From NCBI RefSeq assembly GCF_003429565.1, contig NZ_QUAK01000025.1, forward strand, positions 62,001 to 126,000: a stretch of DNA of 64,000 nt, read 5' to 3'. A model generated the notes under the pieces. The model searched no databases and was not told the DNA's origin. It saw only the letters and a list, made by a program, of their open reading frames with translations. The position numbers and the translations under genes are program-made. Of the stretch, positions 26,930-35,413 are shown piece by piece (positions within the stretch are counted from its first letter, which is position 1; the number at the start of each line of letters is the position of its first letter). The stretch comes from Streptomyces triticagri (GTDB lineage Bacteria; Actinomycetota; Actinomycetes; Streptomycetales; Streptomycetaceae).

Positions 26930-27499
26930 TCACGCCCCCGCCTCCCGCTTGACGCGCGCCGAGATGAAGAGGCCCTGCCACACACGGTGGTCGGACCTGA
27001 AGCCCATCGCCGCCAGCGAATTGATCAGCATTCCGTGGCCCATGAACGTCGCGGTCTCCTCGTCGTCCGCCCCGAGCGCCAGCCGGGCCGTGTCCCAGAT
27101 CTCCAGCCAGCCGGCCCGCACCATCTCGCCGAACTCGTGGTCGCCCGCGGCCTCCGCCGCACCGACGGCCACATAGGTCTGCATCTGCATCTGCAGATTG
27201 TCGGGGTCCTCGGCGATGAGCCGGGTATAGGCCTCGGCCATGGCATGCAGGGCCTCCTCGCCCTCCAGCCCCTCCACCGCGGCCTCGAAGACCTTGCGGG
27301 TGTTCTCCAGGCAACGGGCCGCCGCCGCCAGGAAGATCGCCTTCTTCCCCGGGAACAGCCGGAAGAGATACGGCTGCGACACCCCTACCCGCCGGGCGAT
27401 CGCCTCGGTGGACGTGCCGTAGTACCCGCCGCGCGCGAACTCGACGGTCGCCGCACGGATCACACTCTCCCGCCGCTCATCGGCGCTCATTCTGACCAT
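26930..27499 (-). CDS. TetR-family repressor of the adjacent MFS exporter
   Basis: This 189-residue TetR regulator has the N-terminal helix-turn-helix (residues about 10-55; RAATVEFARGGYYGTSTEAI then RVGVSQPYLFRLFPGKKAIF). A ligand-binding domain follows, with QMQMQTYVAVGAAEAAGD in the middle. ATG at 27499 is used; another ATG lies 9 nt inside. A 22-bp inverted repeat begins 7 bp upstream of the start, and a near copy precedes the downstream MFS gene. The pair therefore looks like an autoregulated drug-efflux module. Confidence 0.9.
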   Translation of the reverse strand: MVRMSADERRESVIRAATVEFARGGYYGTSTEAIARRVGVSQPYLFRLFPGKKAIFLAAAARCLENTRKVFEAAVEGLEGEEALHAMAEAYTRLIAEDPDNLQMQMQTYVAVGAAEAAGDHEFGEMVRAGWLEIWDTARLALGADDEETATFMGHGMLINSLAAMGFRSDHRVWQGLFISARVKREAGA

Positions 27500-27506
27500 G
27501 CAGCTA

Positions 27507-27528
27507 AGTTAGTGGCCAATTACTAACT
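27507..27528. promoter_or_regulatory. TetR operator upstream of tetR
   Basis: AGTTAGT-GGCCAATT-ACTAACT has perfect 7-bp arms with an 8-bp spacer, just upstream of the tetR start codon. The matching site at 26845-26866 supports a true operator. Confidence 0.7.
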
Positions 27529-27569
27529 ACGTCAAGGGGAGCGGACAAGCGGCGTCCAGGACGAAAGCC

Positions 27570-27603
27570 GTAAGGGGCGCCCGCCATTGCGGACGCCCCT
27601 TAC
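27570..27603. terminator. Terminator after the MaoC pair
   Basis: GTAAGGGGCG and CGCCCCTTAC (10 bp), then one mismatch and a 4-bp inner stem with a CATT loop. It lies 63 nt after the hadB-like stop, upstream of the TetR gene. Confidence 0.75.
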
Positions 27604-27666
27604 ATGTCATGGCTACGCGACCTGGTTGCCGTGGGTACGCGACATGCCCCAGGCGCACGAAGACCC

Positions 27667-28095
27667 TCAGGCCAGCTGCACGACCGCCCGGGCCATCCCC
27701 AGCACCTTCTTGCCGTCGCTGGTGGCGGTCAGGTCGACCCGCACCCGGTTGTCGTCCAGGAGGGCCGCGACCTTCGCGCCGACCTCGATCGTCGCGCCCT
27801 TGTCGTCGTTCGGGACCACGACCGGCTTGGTGAAACGGACGCCGTACTCGACGACCGCACCCGGGTCGCCCAGCCAGTCCGTCACGACCCGGATCGCCTC
27901 GGCCATCGTGAACATGCCGTGCGCGATGACGTCCGGAAGGCCGACCTCGCGCGCGAACTTCTCGTTCCAGTGGATGGGATTGAAGTCCCCGGACGCGCCC
28001 GCGTAGCGGACCAGTACGTCGCGGGTCACGGTGAAGGTCTGGGCGGGCAGTTCGGTGCCGACCTCGACCTCGCTGTACTTCACCTGCGCCGCCAT
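27667..28095 (-). CDS. MaoC-family (3R)-hydroxyacyl-ACP dehydratase, HadB-like
   Basis: This 142-residue hot-dog fold protein carries the catalytic hydratase-2 motif VRYAGASGDFNPIHWNEKFA, with Asp37 and His42. In mycobacteria HadB pairs with HadA or HadC in type II fatty-acid synthesis. Here it starts 1 nt after the stop codon of the HadA-like gene, with GGAGGAGG in that gene's end, so the two are translationally coupled and probably form a heterodimer. Which chain lengths it handles in this organism is unknown. Confidence 0.88.
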   Translation of the reverse strand: MAAQVKYSEVEVGTELPAQTFTVTRDVLVRYAGASGDFNPIHWNEKFAREVGLPDVIAHGMFTMAEAIRVVTDWLGDPGAVVEYGVRFTKPVVVPNDDKGATIEVGAKVAALLDDNRVRVDLTATSDGKKVLGMARAVVQLA

Positions 28096-28096
28096 C

Positions 28097-28549
28097 TCAG
28101 TCCTCCTCCGGTCCGCGTGCCACGAGCTTGATGAGGGCGGTCACCACATGGCCGTCCGCCTCGTCGTGCACCTCGGCACGGACGTCGAGGATGTCGTTCC
28201 CCGCCATCGTTTTGATCGCCTCGATGGTCGTGGTCACGCTGAGCCGGTCTCCGGCTCGCACCGGGCGGGTGTACGCGAACTTCTGGTCGCCGTGCACCAC
28301 CTGGTTGTAGTCCAGGCCCAGCTGCGGGTCCCCCGTCACCTGCCCCGCAGCCTTGAACGCGATGGAGAACACGAAAGTGGGCGGCGCGATCACATCGGGG
28401 TGACCCAGCGCCCTGGCCGCTTCCGGATCGGTGTACGCGGGGTGGAAATCGCCTACCGCTTCCGCGAATTCGCGGATCTTCTCCCGGCCGACCTCGTACG
28501 GATCGGTGGGCGGGTAGGACCGTCCGACGAAGGACTGGTCGAGCGCCAT
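28097..28549 (-). CDS. MaoC-like dehydratase partner, HadA/UPF0336 type
   Basis: This 150-residue hot-dog protein (MALDQSFVGRSYPPTDPYEV) has the sequence FAEAVGDFHPAYTDPEAARA where active dehydratases have D-x-N-P-x-H. The catalytic dyad is thus absent. It should serve as the substrate-binding, non-catalytic partner, as HadA does for HadB. ATG at 28549 follows GGAGG. Downstream lies the catalytic HadB-like gene; upstream is rpmG with its own terminator. Confidence 0.85.
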   Translation of the reverse strand: MALDQSFVGRSYPPTDPYEVGREKIREFAEAVGDFHPAYTDPEAARALGHPDVIAPPTFVFSIAFKAAGQVTGDPQLGLDYNQVVHGDQKFAYTRPVRAGDRLSVTTTIEAIKTMAGNDILDVRAEVHDEADGHVVTALIKLVARGPEED

Positions 28550-28620
28550 GGGGTCCGGCCTCCTGACAACGAATCGATGGATCGGACGCCGGGCCGGCGG
28601 ACCGGCCGGGCCGAGAAACG

Positions 28621-28658
28621 ACTCGAGGCCGCCCCCACTGGTGGGGGCGGCCTCGAGT
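28621..28658 (-). terminator. rpmG terminator
   Basis: An 18-bp perfect stem (ACTCGAGGCCGCCCCCAC and its complement) with only TG between the arms begins 11 nt after the rpmG stop. Confidence 0.85.
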
Positions 28659-28669
28659 ACGAGCCTGGT

Positions 28670-28834
28670 TCAGCGCGTTTCGCGGTGCGCCGTGTGCGCG
28701 TTGCAGCGCGGGCAGTGCTTCTTCATCTCAAGACGGTCCGGGTTGTTACGCCGGTTCTTCTTGGTGATGTAGTTCCGCTCCTTGCACTCCACGCAGGCCA
28801 GCGTGATCTTCGGGCGGACGTCGGTGGCAGCCAC
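28670..28834 (-). CDS. rpmG: 50S ribosomal protein L33, zinc-binding (C+) form
   Basis: This 54-residue protein reads (M/V)[39 protein letters not shown] and [14 protein letters not shown]. The two CxxC pairs (CVEC and CPRC) show the zinc-containing form. Streptomycetes also keep zinc-free paralogues elsewhere under Zur control; that paralogue is not in this window. The GTG start at 28834 follows AAGGAG with 7-nt spacing. It stands alone, directly downstream of the tRNA-Thr/tRNA-Met pair on the same strand. Confidence 0.93.
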   Translation of the reverse strand: MAATDVRPKITLACVECKERNYITKKNRRNNPDRLEMKKHCPRCNAHTAHRETR

Positions 28835-28918
28835 GTGAGTGCTCCTTGACGGATGGACGGATTAACGCAGAAAAGAGTAGCCGATCGGAGGACCGACCCC
28901 ACAATCGGCTACTGGTAG

Positions 28919-28991
28919 TAGCGGTGACCGGACTTGAACCGGTGACACAGCGATTATGAGCCGCTTGCTCTACCGACTGAGCTACACCGCT
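28919..28991 (-). tRNA. tRNA-Met (anticodon CAT, elongator type)
   Basis: This 73-nt cloverleaf has acceptor stem AGCGGTG/CACCGCT, anticodon loop CTCATAA and T loop TTCAAGT. The normal A1-T72 pair argues against the initiator. A tRNA-Ile2 with modified C34 cannot be fully excluded from sequence. CCA is not encoded. Confidence 0.93.
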
Positions 28992-29035
28992 TTGATGCGA
29001 GCCCCTCACCCGAAGGCGAGGGAGCCGCACATCAG

Positions 29036-29108
29036 AGCCCCAATACGGAATCGAACCGTAGACCTTCTCCTTACCATGGAGACGCTCTACCGACTGAGCT
29101 ATTGGGGC
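29036..29108 (-). tRNA. tRNA-Thr (anticodon GGT)
   Basis: This 73-nt cloverleaf has acceptor stem GCCCCAA/TTGGGGC, anticodon loop ATGGTAA and T loop TTCGATT. CCA is not encoded. It lies 44 bp upstream of tRNA-Met on the same strand and is probably co-transcribed with it. Confidence 0.95.
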
Positions 29109-29322
29109 GAGCGATGAAGACATTACACGGTCGGCTGCCGTTCGCCCAAATCCGTTTCGCGGCCCCCTTCCCGACACTTGCCCCACAGGCCACAGGGGTG
29201 CCGGTCGGCCACGCCGGTACGACTATTTCGCTCCTGCACGGCCCCCATAGGACCGCGCCCTAGGCTCGTCCCACGCTGCGTGATCTTGATCTTCCGCAGC
29301 CGTACGACCTCCCAGGAGTGCG

Positions 29323-30570
29323 ATGCCCGACAGCCAGCCGCAGCCACGCCGTGACGGTGCCGCCGAGGACACGAGCTCCCTGCTGCTCACCGGAGCCAAG
29401 CTCACCGACGGCAGGACGGTCGACGTCCGCATGGGAGGCGGGCGCATCGAGGCGGTGGGTACCGCGGGCAGCCTGACCGCCCATTCCGCGCGCGTGGACC
29501 TCGCCGGCCATCTGCTGCTGCCGGCACCCGCCGAACCACACGGTCACCACGCCACAGCACTGACCGCCGACACCGACGGCCCCGTCCCGTACGACGTTCC
29601 GGACATCCAGCGGCGCACCACCGAGTCCGCGCTGCTGCAGCTCGGGCACGGGGCCACGGCCTTGCGTTCGCACGTACCGATCGGCGGCGTGCAAGGGCTC
29701 GGGCCGATGGAGGCGGTGCTGCAGGCCCGGCGTTCCCTGCGCGGGCTCGTCGATCTGACCGCCGTCGCGGTGCCCCGGCTGCTCACCGGTGTCGCGGGCG
29801 CCGACGGCCTCGCGATGCTGCGGGACGCGGTCAAGATGGGCGCCGGTGTGGTGGGCGGCTGCCCGGATCTCGATCCGGATCCCACGGGGTACGTGGAGGC
29901 CGTACTCGAAGTGGCCGCGGAGCACGGGTGCCCCGTCGACCTGCACACGGACGGGGCCGATCCGGCCCGGCTCGCCCGCCTCGCGTCCATGGCAGGCGGT
30001 CTGCGTCCGTCGGTGGGCATCGGCCCGTGCTCGGGCCTCGGCAGGCTCCCCGCCCAGGCCGCGGCCCGTGCGGCGGAGGGCCTCGCCGCGGCGGGCGTGA
30101 CGGTCGTCTGCCTGCCTCAGGGCGACTGCGGCGGCCTGGAGCAGCGCGGTACGGGAGCCGCTCCCGTACGGCTGCTGCAGGCGGCCGGGGTACGGGTCGC
30201 GGCCGGCAGCGGTGCGCTGCGGGACGTGGCCAATCCGGTGGGTCGTGGCGACCCGTTGGAGGCCGCGTATCTGCTGGCGTCGCAGCACGGCCGCACCCCT
30301 GCGGACGCGTACGCCGCCGTGAGTTCGACGGCGCGGGCCGCGATGGGGCTGCCCGAGGTCAGGGTCGAGGCCGGCTTTCCCGCCGAACTCCTCGCCGTAC
30401 GCGGCGAACGTCTCGGGAGCGTGCTCTCCCTCGCGTACAGCCGAGTGGTGGTGCACCGGGGGCGGGTGGTGGCGCGCACCAGTGCCGTACGTGAGTACTG
30501 CGACTCGGCGGCGGCCGTCGCGCTCGACCTGCCCCGTCAGGGACGGTCCCAGGGGAACGGCACGGCGTGA
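29323..30570 (+). CDS. Degenerate cytosine-deaminase-like amidohydrolase
   Basis: This 415-residue protein has the amidohydrolase layout: an N-terminal small beta domain (LLLTGAKLTDGRTVDVRMGG), a barrel, and a C-terminal return strand. The first metal motif is kept (EPHGHH, His73/His75), as is His208 (DLHTDGAD). The Glu that follows in cytosine deaminase (HCDE) is Gly, the second barrel His is absent (SVGIGPCSGLG), and the essential late Asp is replaced in AAGSGALRDVANP. It may therefore be non-catalytic or have a changed chemistry. ATG at 29323 follows AGGAG with a 4-nt spacer. The preceding 214 bp hold the tRNA-Thr promoter region and this gene's own promoter. Confidence 0.75.
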   Translation: MPDSQPQPRRDGAAEDTSSLLLTGAKLTDGRTVDVRMGGGRIEAVGTAGSLTAHSARVDLAGHLLLPAPAEPHGHHATALTADTDGPVPYDVPDIQRRTTESALLQLGHGATALRSHVPIGGVQGLGPMEAVLQARRSLRGLVDLTAVAVPRLLTGVAGADGLAMLRDAVKMGAGVVGGCPDLDPDPTGYVEAVLEVAAEHGCPVDLHTDGADPARLARLASMAGGLRPSVGIGPCSGLGRLPAQAAARAAEGLAAAGVTVVCLPQGDCGGLEQRGTGAAPVRLLQAAGVRVAAGSGALRDVANPVGRGDPLEAAYLLASQHGRTPADAYAAVSSTARAAMGLPEVRVEAGFPAELLAVRGERLGSVLSLAYSRVVVHRGRVVARTSAVREYCDSAAAVALDLPRQGRSQGNGTA

Positions 30571-30690
30571 ACACGGCCCGGCCGCCCGGACATTGACCAC
30601 GCGCGCGTAGTCGGCGGTCGGGGGACACATGTCGACGGTCCGCAGTCGGTGGCCACTGGTCGACTCGGGGAGTCAATCGCAGGCATACGT

Positions 30691-30702
30691 CTGAACGTTC
30701 AG
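30691..30702. promoter_or_regulatory. 12-bp perfect palindrome, possible operator
   Basis: CTGAACGTTCAG is self-complementary and lies 62 bp before the NAD(P)-binding gene. A second small inverted repeat (GACTC-GGG-GAGTC) lies about 25 bp further upstream. Regulator unknown. Confidence 0.35.
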
Positions 30703-30764
30703 GAATTCCGGGGCGGTACGCGGTCGCACGGCAGGAGGGCGCCGCCCGGCGTACGGTCGAAGAC

Positions 30765-31421
30765 ATGCGCATTGTCATTGCTGGAGGACACGGTCAGATC
30801 GCGCTGCGGCTCGAGCGGCTGCTCGCTGCGCGCGGTTACGAAGTCGCGGGCCTGATCCGCAATCCCGAGCAGGGCGACGACCTACGGGCGGCGGGCGCCG
30901 AGCCGGTCACCTGCGATCTGGAGTCGGCCACGGTCGAGGAGGTGGCGGCCCATCTGCAGGGTGCGACAGCCGCCGTCTTCGCCGCGGGCGCGGGCCCCGG
31001 CAGCGGCACCGAGCGCAAGGGGACGGTGGACCGGGGCGCCGCCGTGCTGTTCGCCGACGCGGCGGAACGTGCCGGAGTGCGCCGCCACATCGTGGTCTCC
31101 GCCATGGGCGCCGACGTCGGCCACGAGGGGGACGAGATCTTCGACGCGTACCTGCGGGCCAAGGGCGCGGCGGACGACCACGTACGCAGCCGCACCGGCC
31201 TCGACTGGACGATCCTGCGCCCCGGCATGCTCACCAACGACGCCGGCACCGGACTCGTACGCCTGGAGGCCTCGACGGGCCGCGGCCCGATCCCGCGCGA
31301 CGACGTGGCCGCCGTACTCGCCGACCTCGTCGACACCACGGCCACCGCGGGACTGACGCTGGAGCTGATCAGCGGCTCCACGCCCGTGCCGGTCGCGGTG
31401 AAGGACGTCGCAGGCAACTGA
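30765..31421 (+). CDS. NAD(P)-binding atypical SDR (SDR_a5-like)
   Basis: This 218-residue Rossmann protein starts MRIVIAGGHGQIALRLERLL, a glycine-rich dinucleotide-binding loop of the extended/atypical SDR class (GxxGxxA). Further family features are VFAAGAGPGSGTERKGTVDR, IVVSAMGAD, LRAKGAADDHVRSRTGLDWT and ILRPGMLTND. The usual Tyr-x3-Lys dyad appears as YLRAK. Relatives are described as NAD(P)H-dependent oxidoreductases or NmrA-like sensors; the substrate is unknown. It is monocistronic, ending at a bidirectional terminator shared with tRNA-Tyr. Confidence 0.85.
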   Translation: MRIVIAGGHGQIALRLERLLAARGYEVAGLIRNPEQGDDLRAAGAEPVTCDLESATVEEVAAHLQGATAAVFAAGAGPGSGTERKGTVDRGAAVLFADAAERAGVRRHIVVSAMGADVGHEGDEIFDAYLRAKGAADDHVRSRTGLDWTILRPGMLTNDAGTGLVRLEASTGRGPIPRDDVAAVLADLVDTTATAGLTLELISGSTPVPVAVKDVAGN

Positions 31422-31444
31422 CACCGGCGGGCCCGAACACGAGA

Positions 31445-31486
31445 AAACCCCTTCCGCACTGCGAAGTCGCAGTACGGAAGGGGTTT
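31445..31486. terminator. Bidirectional terminator between the SDR gene and tRNA-Tyr
   Basis: A 19-bp stem with one mismatch (AAACCCCTTCCGCACTGCG with CGCAGTACGGAAGGGGTTT) closes on AAGT. Flanking A and T runs give it directionality on both strands. Confidence 0.88.
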
Positions 31487-31496
31487 CACCTTCATG

Positions 31497-31578
31497 TGGC
31501 GGCGCCAGGATTCGAACCTGGGAAGGCTGAGCCGGCAGATTTACAGTCTGCTCCCTTTGGCCGCTCGGGCACACCGCC
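31497..31578 (-). tRNA. tRNA-Tyr (anticodon GTA)
   Basis: This 82-nt class II tRNA has acceptor stem GGCGGTG/CGCCGCC and anticodon loop CTGTAAA. It has a long variable arm (CGGCTCAGCCTT region) and T loop TTCGAAT. CCA is not encoded. Confidence 0.95.
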
Positions 31579-31755
31579 GGGGTGGCTGCTCGAAGCTGTG
31601 GGCTCCGTGGCAACGACGTAAACGATACCCGATGCCCAGGGGTGGTTCGCCACCCGGTTGATCGGGGGTGGGGCGGCCCCGGGGTGGGCCTAGGCTTTGC
31701 CATGCACCCCGTACGCAGAGCGGTATACGCACATCGATACAAGGAGCCACAGGAC

Positions 31756-32244
31756 ATGGCCGACTCCAGTTTCGACATCGTCTCGAAGGTCGAGCGGCAG
31801 GAGGTCGACAACGCCCTCAACCAGGCCGCCAAGGAGATCTCGCAGCGCTACGACTTCAAGAACGTGGGCGCATCGATCTCCTGGTCCGGCGAGAAGATCC
31901 TGATGGAGGCGAACTCCGAGGAACGGGTGAAGGCGATCCTCGACGTCTTCCAGTCGAAGTTGATCAAGCGCGGCATCTCCCTCAAGTCGCTCGACGCCGG
32001 TGAGCCGCAGATCTCCGGCAAGGAGTACAAGATCTTCGCCTCGATCGAGGAGGGCATCAGCCAGGAGAACGCGAAGAAGGTCGCGAAGATCATCCGGGAC
32101 GAGGGTCCCAAGGGCGTCAAGGCGCAGGTGCAGGGGGACGAGCTGCGTGTCACCTCGAAGAGCCGTGACGACCTGCAGTCGGTGATCGCCCTCCTCAAGG
32201 GCCGCGATTTCGACTTCGCCCTGCAGTTCGTCAACTACCGGTGA
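31756..32244 (+). CDS. yajQ: YajQ-family nucleotide-binding protein
   Basis: This 162-residue protein begins [20 protein letters not shown] and keeps the family signatures QRYDFKN and [16 protein letters not shown] sequence. Two ferredoxin-like halves form the fold. YajQ proteins bind nucleic acids or nucleotides, and a Xanthomonas member binds cyclic di-GMP; no role is established here. AAGGAG lies 9 nt before ATG 31756. The gene is convergent with the MMPL exporter and shares a strong terminator with it. Confidence 0.93.
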   Translation: MADSSFDIVSKVERQEVDNALNQAAKEISQRYDFKNVGASISWSGEKILMEANSEERVKAILDVFQSKLIKRGISLKSLDAGEPQISGKEYKIFASIEEGISQENAKKVAKIIRDEGPKGVKAQVQGDELRVTSKSRDDLQSVIALLKGRDFDFALQFVNYR

Positions 32245-32268
32245 CGCCTGACGCATTGAGGTGAGCTG

Positions 32269-32313
32269 CGGAGAAGTCCCCGGTCGGCGGTGTGCCGGCC
32301 GGGGACTTCTCCG
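32269..32313. terminator. Bidirectional yajQ/MMPL terminator
   Basis: A 20-bp stem (CGGAGAAGTCCCCGGTCGGC and complement, one wobble) closes on a 5-nt loop, followed by TTCG on the plus strand. It sits between the convergent stop codons. Confidence 0.88.
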
Positions 32314-32332
32314 TTCGTGGCGCGCTGCGTGA

Positions 32333-35300
32333 CTACGGCCGGTCGTGGCTCAGTTCGATGTCGAACTCGGCGGCGTCCGGGCCGTGCGCGTGCAGTACGT
32401 TCGCCACGGGCGGGTAGCCGCTGGCGATCACGGAGTACTCACCGGCGTCGAGATCGGTGAACGCGTAGGCGCCGTCGTCGCCCGTGGTGGAGGTGGCCAC
32501 CACATCGCCCGCCGCGTCCAGCAGCGTGACCAGGGCGTCGGGCAGCGGGCCGCCGTTCGCGGCGGATCGTACGGTGCCGTGCACGCGGGCGGTCGCCACC
32601 AGGTCGAACTCCAGGCGGGAGGCGGTCCGTTCGCCGGTCTCCACCGGCTGCGCGGCCGGCCGGAAGCCCGGAGCGCTGACGGTGACCGTGGCCGCGCCGG
32701 AGGTCAGCTCCTCGAAGTCGAAGCCGCCGCTCTCGCCGGTCGTCCCGGTGGCCAGCACCTCGCCGTCGGCATCGGTCACCACCACCCGGGCGCCGGGCAC
32801 GGGCGCACCGTCGGGGCAACGGACCAGTCCCGCAGGGCCGTTGGACGGGGTGAGCCGGATGTCGTAGCCGAGGACGTCCTCGCGTACGACGACCTGGGCC
32901 GCCTGGGGCTGGTGGCCGTCGGCCGCGACGATCAGGCCGTAGCTGCCGGGGCCGGGCACGTCGAGGTCGTAGGACCCGTCGGTGTGGGCCGTGGAGCGGC
33001 CGAGCTGGCCGCCCGTCGCCGAGATCAGGGTGACGGCGGCGCGCGGCAGGCCCTCGCCCGCGGCGCCCCGGACGGTGCCGCGGATTCCTGCGCCGGCGAG
33101 GGCGAGGGAAGCCGCCGGGACGGCGTCCGCCGCGGCCGGCTCGGCGTCCACAGGAGCCGCCGGGCCCGAACTCGCCGAAGCGGCGATGTACTTGCTCAGG
33201 CCCTCGCCCTCGACATCGACGTTCGGCAGTGCGCGGTCCAGCCAGCGCGGCAGCCACCAGGCCGCTCGGCCGAGCAGGGCGAGTACCGCGGGCACGATGG
33301 CCATGCGTACGACGAACGCGTCGAAGAGCACCGCGATGGCGAGGCCGAAGCCGATCATCTTGACCATCGACTCGCTGGAGCCGATGAATCCGGAGAAGAC
33401 CGCGATCATGATCACGGCGGCCGCGGTCACCACGCGCGCACCGTGCCGGAATCCGGTGACGATCGCTTCCCGCGGGCTCTCGCCGTGGACGTAAGCCTCC
33501 CTCATCCGGGTGACCAGGAAGACCTCGTAGTCCATCGCCAGGCCGAAGACGACGCCCACCATGAAGATCGGCATCATCGACATGACCGGGCCGGTCTCCT
33601 CGACGCCGAGCAGCGAGCCGAGCCAGCCCCACTGGAAGACCGCGACGACGGCGCCGAGCGCGGCGAGCACCGACAGCAGGAAGCCGAGGGCGGCCTTGAG
33701 GGGCACCAGGACCGAGCGGAAGACCACGATCAGGAGCAGGAAGGCCAGGCCGACGACGAGCGAGAGATAGGGCAGGAGCGCGTCGTTCAGCTTCTGCGAG
33801 ACGTCGGTGTTCATCGCGGTGGTGCCGGTGACCAGGACGTTCGCGCCGGTGTCGGCCTTGAGGTCGCCGCCCGCGTCGCGAATGGCGTGCACCAGGTCCT
33901 CGGTCTCGACGGAGGACGGCTTGGAGTCCGGGACGACGCTGATCATCGCGGTGTCGCCGGTCTTGTTGAACGTCGCCGGCGTCACCGTGGCCACGTTGTC
34001 GAGGCCCTTGACGGTGCTTGTGACCTCCTTGACGGCCTGCTTGGGGTCGTCGCTGGAGCCGGCGTCGACGACGACCATCAGGGGGCCGTTGAAGCCGGGC
34101 CCGAAGCCCTCGGAGAGCAGGTCGTAGGCCTTGCGCTGGGTGGTGCTTGTGGGCTGTGCGCCGTCGTCGGGCAGGCCGAGTTCGAGCGAGGAGGCCGGTA
34201 CGGCGGCGGCGCCGAGGCCGAGCACCGCGAGGAGCAGTACGGCGACGGGGTGGCGCAGCACGAAGCGTGCCCAGCGGGTGCCGGCGCCCTCCTTGGCCGG
34301 GGGCTCGTCGCCCTTGGCCGGGGGCTCGTCGCCGGTCGCCGCGTGCGCGGGGCGGTCGTCCTGCTGCGTCTGCTTCTTGCGGCCGCGCTTCCTGCGCTTC
34401 GCGCCGGCGGGACGTACGCGCCGACCTGCGTAACCGAGCAGCGCCGGGATCATCGTGAGCGCGATCAGGACCGCGATGACGACCGTTCCCGCGGCCGCGA
34501 CGCCCATCTTGGTGAGCATCGGGATGTTGACCACCGCGAGGCCCACCAGGGCGATCACCACGGTGAGTCCGGCGAAGACCACGGCGGAGCCCGCGGTTCC
34601 GACCGCGCGTCCGGCGGCTTCCTCGCGTTCGCGCCCCTCGGCGAGCTCGGCCCGGAAGCGGGAGACGATGAAGAGGGCGTAGTCGATGCCGACGGCGAGG
34701 CCGATCATCATGGCCAGGATCGAGGTGGTCGAGCCCAGGTCCATGACACTGGCGAGCGCGGTGATCGTGGAGACTCCGATGCCGACCCCGACGAGCGCGG
34801 TGAGCAGCGGCAGTCCGGCCGCGACCAGCGAGCCGAAGGTGATGACGAGGACGACCGCGGCGACACCGATGCCGATGATCTCGGTGGCGCCCGTCTCGGG
34901 CACCGCCTGGAGCGCGTCACCGCCGATCTCCACGGTCAGGCCGGTGTCGCGGGCGTCCTTCGCGGTGTCCTCGAGCGCGTCCCGAGAGGCGTCCTCGAGC
35001 TCCATGCCGGAGACCTTGTACGAGACCTGGGCGTAGGCCGTCGTACCGTCCCGGCTGACCGCCTTCGCCTGGAACGGGTCCATGACGGAGGCGACTTCGG
35101 AGTCCTTGCCGAGCTCCTTGACGGTCTCGCGCACGGTGTCCCGGTTCTCGGCGGACGAGATCTCCTCGCCGTCGGGGGCCTTGAAGACCACGCGCGCGGT
35201 GGCACCGTCGGCGCTGGCGCCGGGGAACCGTTCCTCCAGCAGATCGAAGGCCTTCTGGGCCTCAGTGCCGGGGATCGAGAACGAGCTGTTGCCCGCCACC

Positions 35301-35413
35301 GGCGCCTGGGAGGCGCCCACTCCGGCCAGCGCGAGCAGGGCCACCCAGAGCAGGGTGACGACATGGCGCCGCCGGAAGGCGAGCTTGCCGAGTTTGTACA
35401 GGAAAGTGGCCAC
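32333..35413 (-). CDS. MMPL/RND exporter with three C-terminal beta-sandwich repeats
   Basis: This 1026-residue membrane protein starts at GTG 35413. Residues about 1-760 are an MMPL transporter: two sets of roughly six helices and two large extracytoplasmic loops. Typical motifs are GLAVGIDYALFIVSRFRAEL and FGLAMDYEVFLVTRMREAYV, each with the proton-relay Asp. From about residue 785 come three 80-85 residue carboxypeptidase-regulatory-like (CNA-B/prealbumin) domains, beginning IRGTVRGAAGEGLPRAAVTL, GPAGLVRCPDGAPVPGARVV and VHGTVRSAANGGPLPDALVT. This tail is not part of ordinary MMPL exporters. A GDEPPAK duplication lies in the central cytoplasmic loop. A TetR gene precedes it by 145 bp. Confidence 0.9.
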   Translation of the reverse strand: MATFLYKLGKLAFRRRHVVTLLWVALLALAGVGASQAPVAGNSSFSIPGTEAQKAFDLLEERFPGASADGATARVVFKAPDGEEISSAENRDTVRETVKELGKDSEVASVMDPFQAKAVSRDGTTAYAQVSYKVSGMELEDASRDALEDTAKDARDTGLTVEIGGDALQAVPETGATEIIGIGVAAVVLVITFGSLVAAGLPLLTALVGVGIGVSTITALASVMDLGSTTSILAMMIGLAVGIDYALFIVSRFRAELAEGREREEAAGRAVGTAGSAVVFAGLTVVIALVGLAVVNIPMLTKMGVAAAGTVVIAVLIALTMIPALLGYAGRRVRPAGAKRRKRGRKKQTQQDDRPAHAATGDEPPAKGDEPPAKEGAGTRWARFVLRHPVAVLLLAVLGLGAAAVPASSLELGLPDDGAQPTSTTQRKAYDLLSEGFGPGFNGPLMVVVDAGSSDDPKQAVKEVTSTVKGLDNVATVTPATFNKTGDTAMISVVPDSKPSSVETEDLVHAIRDAGGDLKADTGANVLVTGTTAMNTDVSQKLNDALLPYLSLVVGLAFLLLIVVFRSVLVPLKAALGFLLSVLAALGAVVAVFQWGWLGSLLGVEETGPVMSMMPIFMVGVVFGLAMDYEVFLVTRMREAYVHGESPREAIVTGFRHGARVVTAAAVIMIAVFSGFIGSSESMVKMIGFGLAIAVLFDAFVVRMAIVPAVLALLGRAAWWLPRWLDRALPNVDVEGEGLSKYIAASASSGPAAPVDAEPAAADAVPAASLALAGAGIRGTVRGAAGEGLPRAAVTLISATGGQLGRSTAHTDGSYDLDVPGPGSYGLIVAADGHQPQAAQVVVREDVLGYDIRLTPSNGPAGLVRCPDGAPVPGARVVVTDADGEVLATGTTGESGGFDFEELTSGAATVTVSAPGFRPAAQPVETGERTASRLEFDLVATARVHGTVRSAANGGPLPDALVTLLDAAGDVVATSTTGDDGAYAFTDLDAGEYSVIASGYPPVANVLHAHGPDAAEFDIELSHDRP
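34292..34333 (-). repeat. Two-copy 21-bp tandem repeat inside the MMPL gene
   Basis: CTTGGCCGGGGGCTCGTCGCC occurs twice head to tail, encoding the duplicated GDEPPAK segment of the cytoplasmic linker. In-frame, so likely a neutral length variant. Confidence 0.85.

Noticed and set aside
28919..31578. tRNA genes as possible integration sites with a genomic island
   Set aside because: No integrase, attachment repeat or composition shift was seen around the Met, Thr or Tyr tRNAs.
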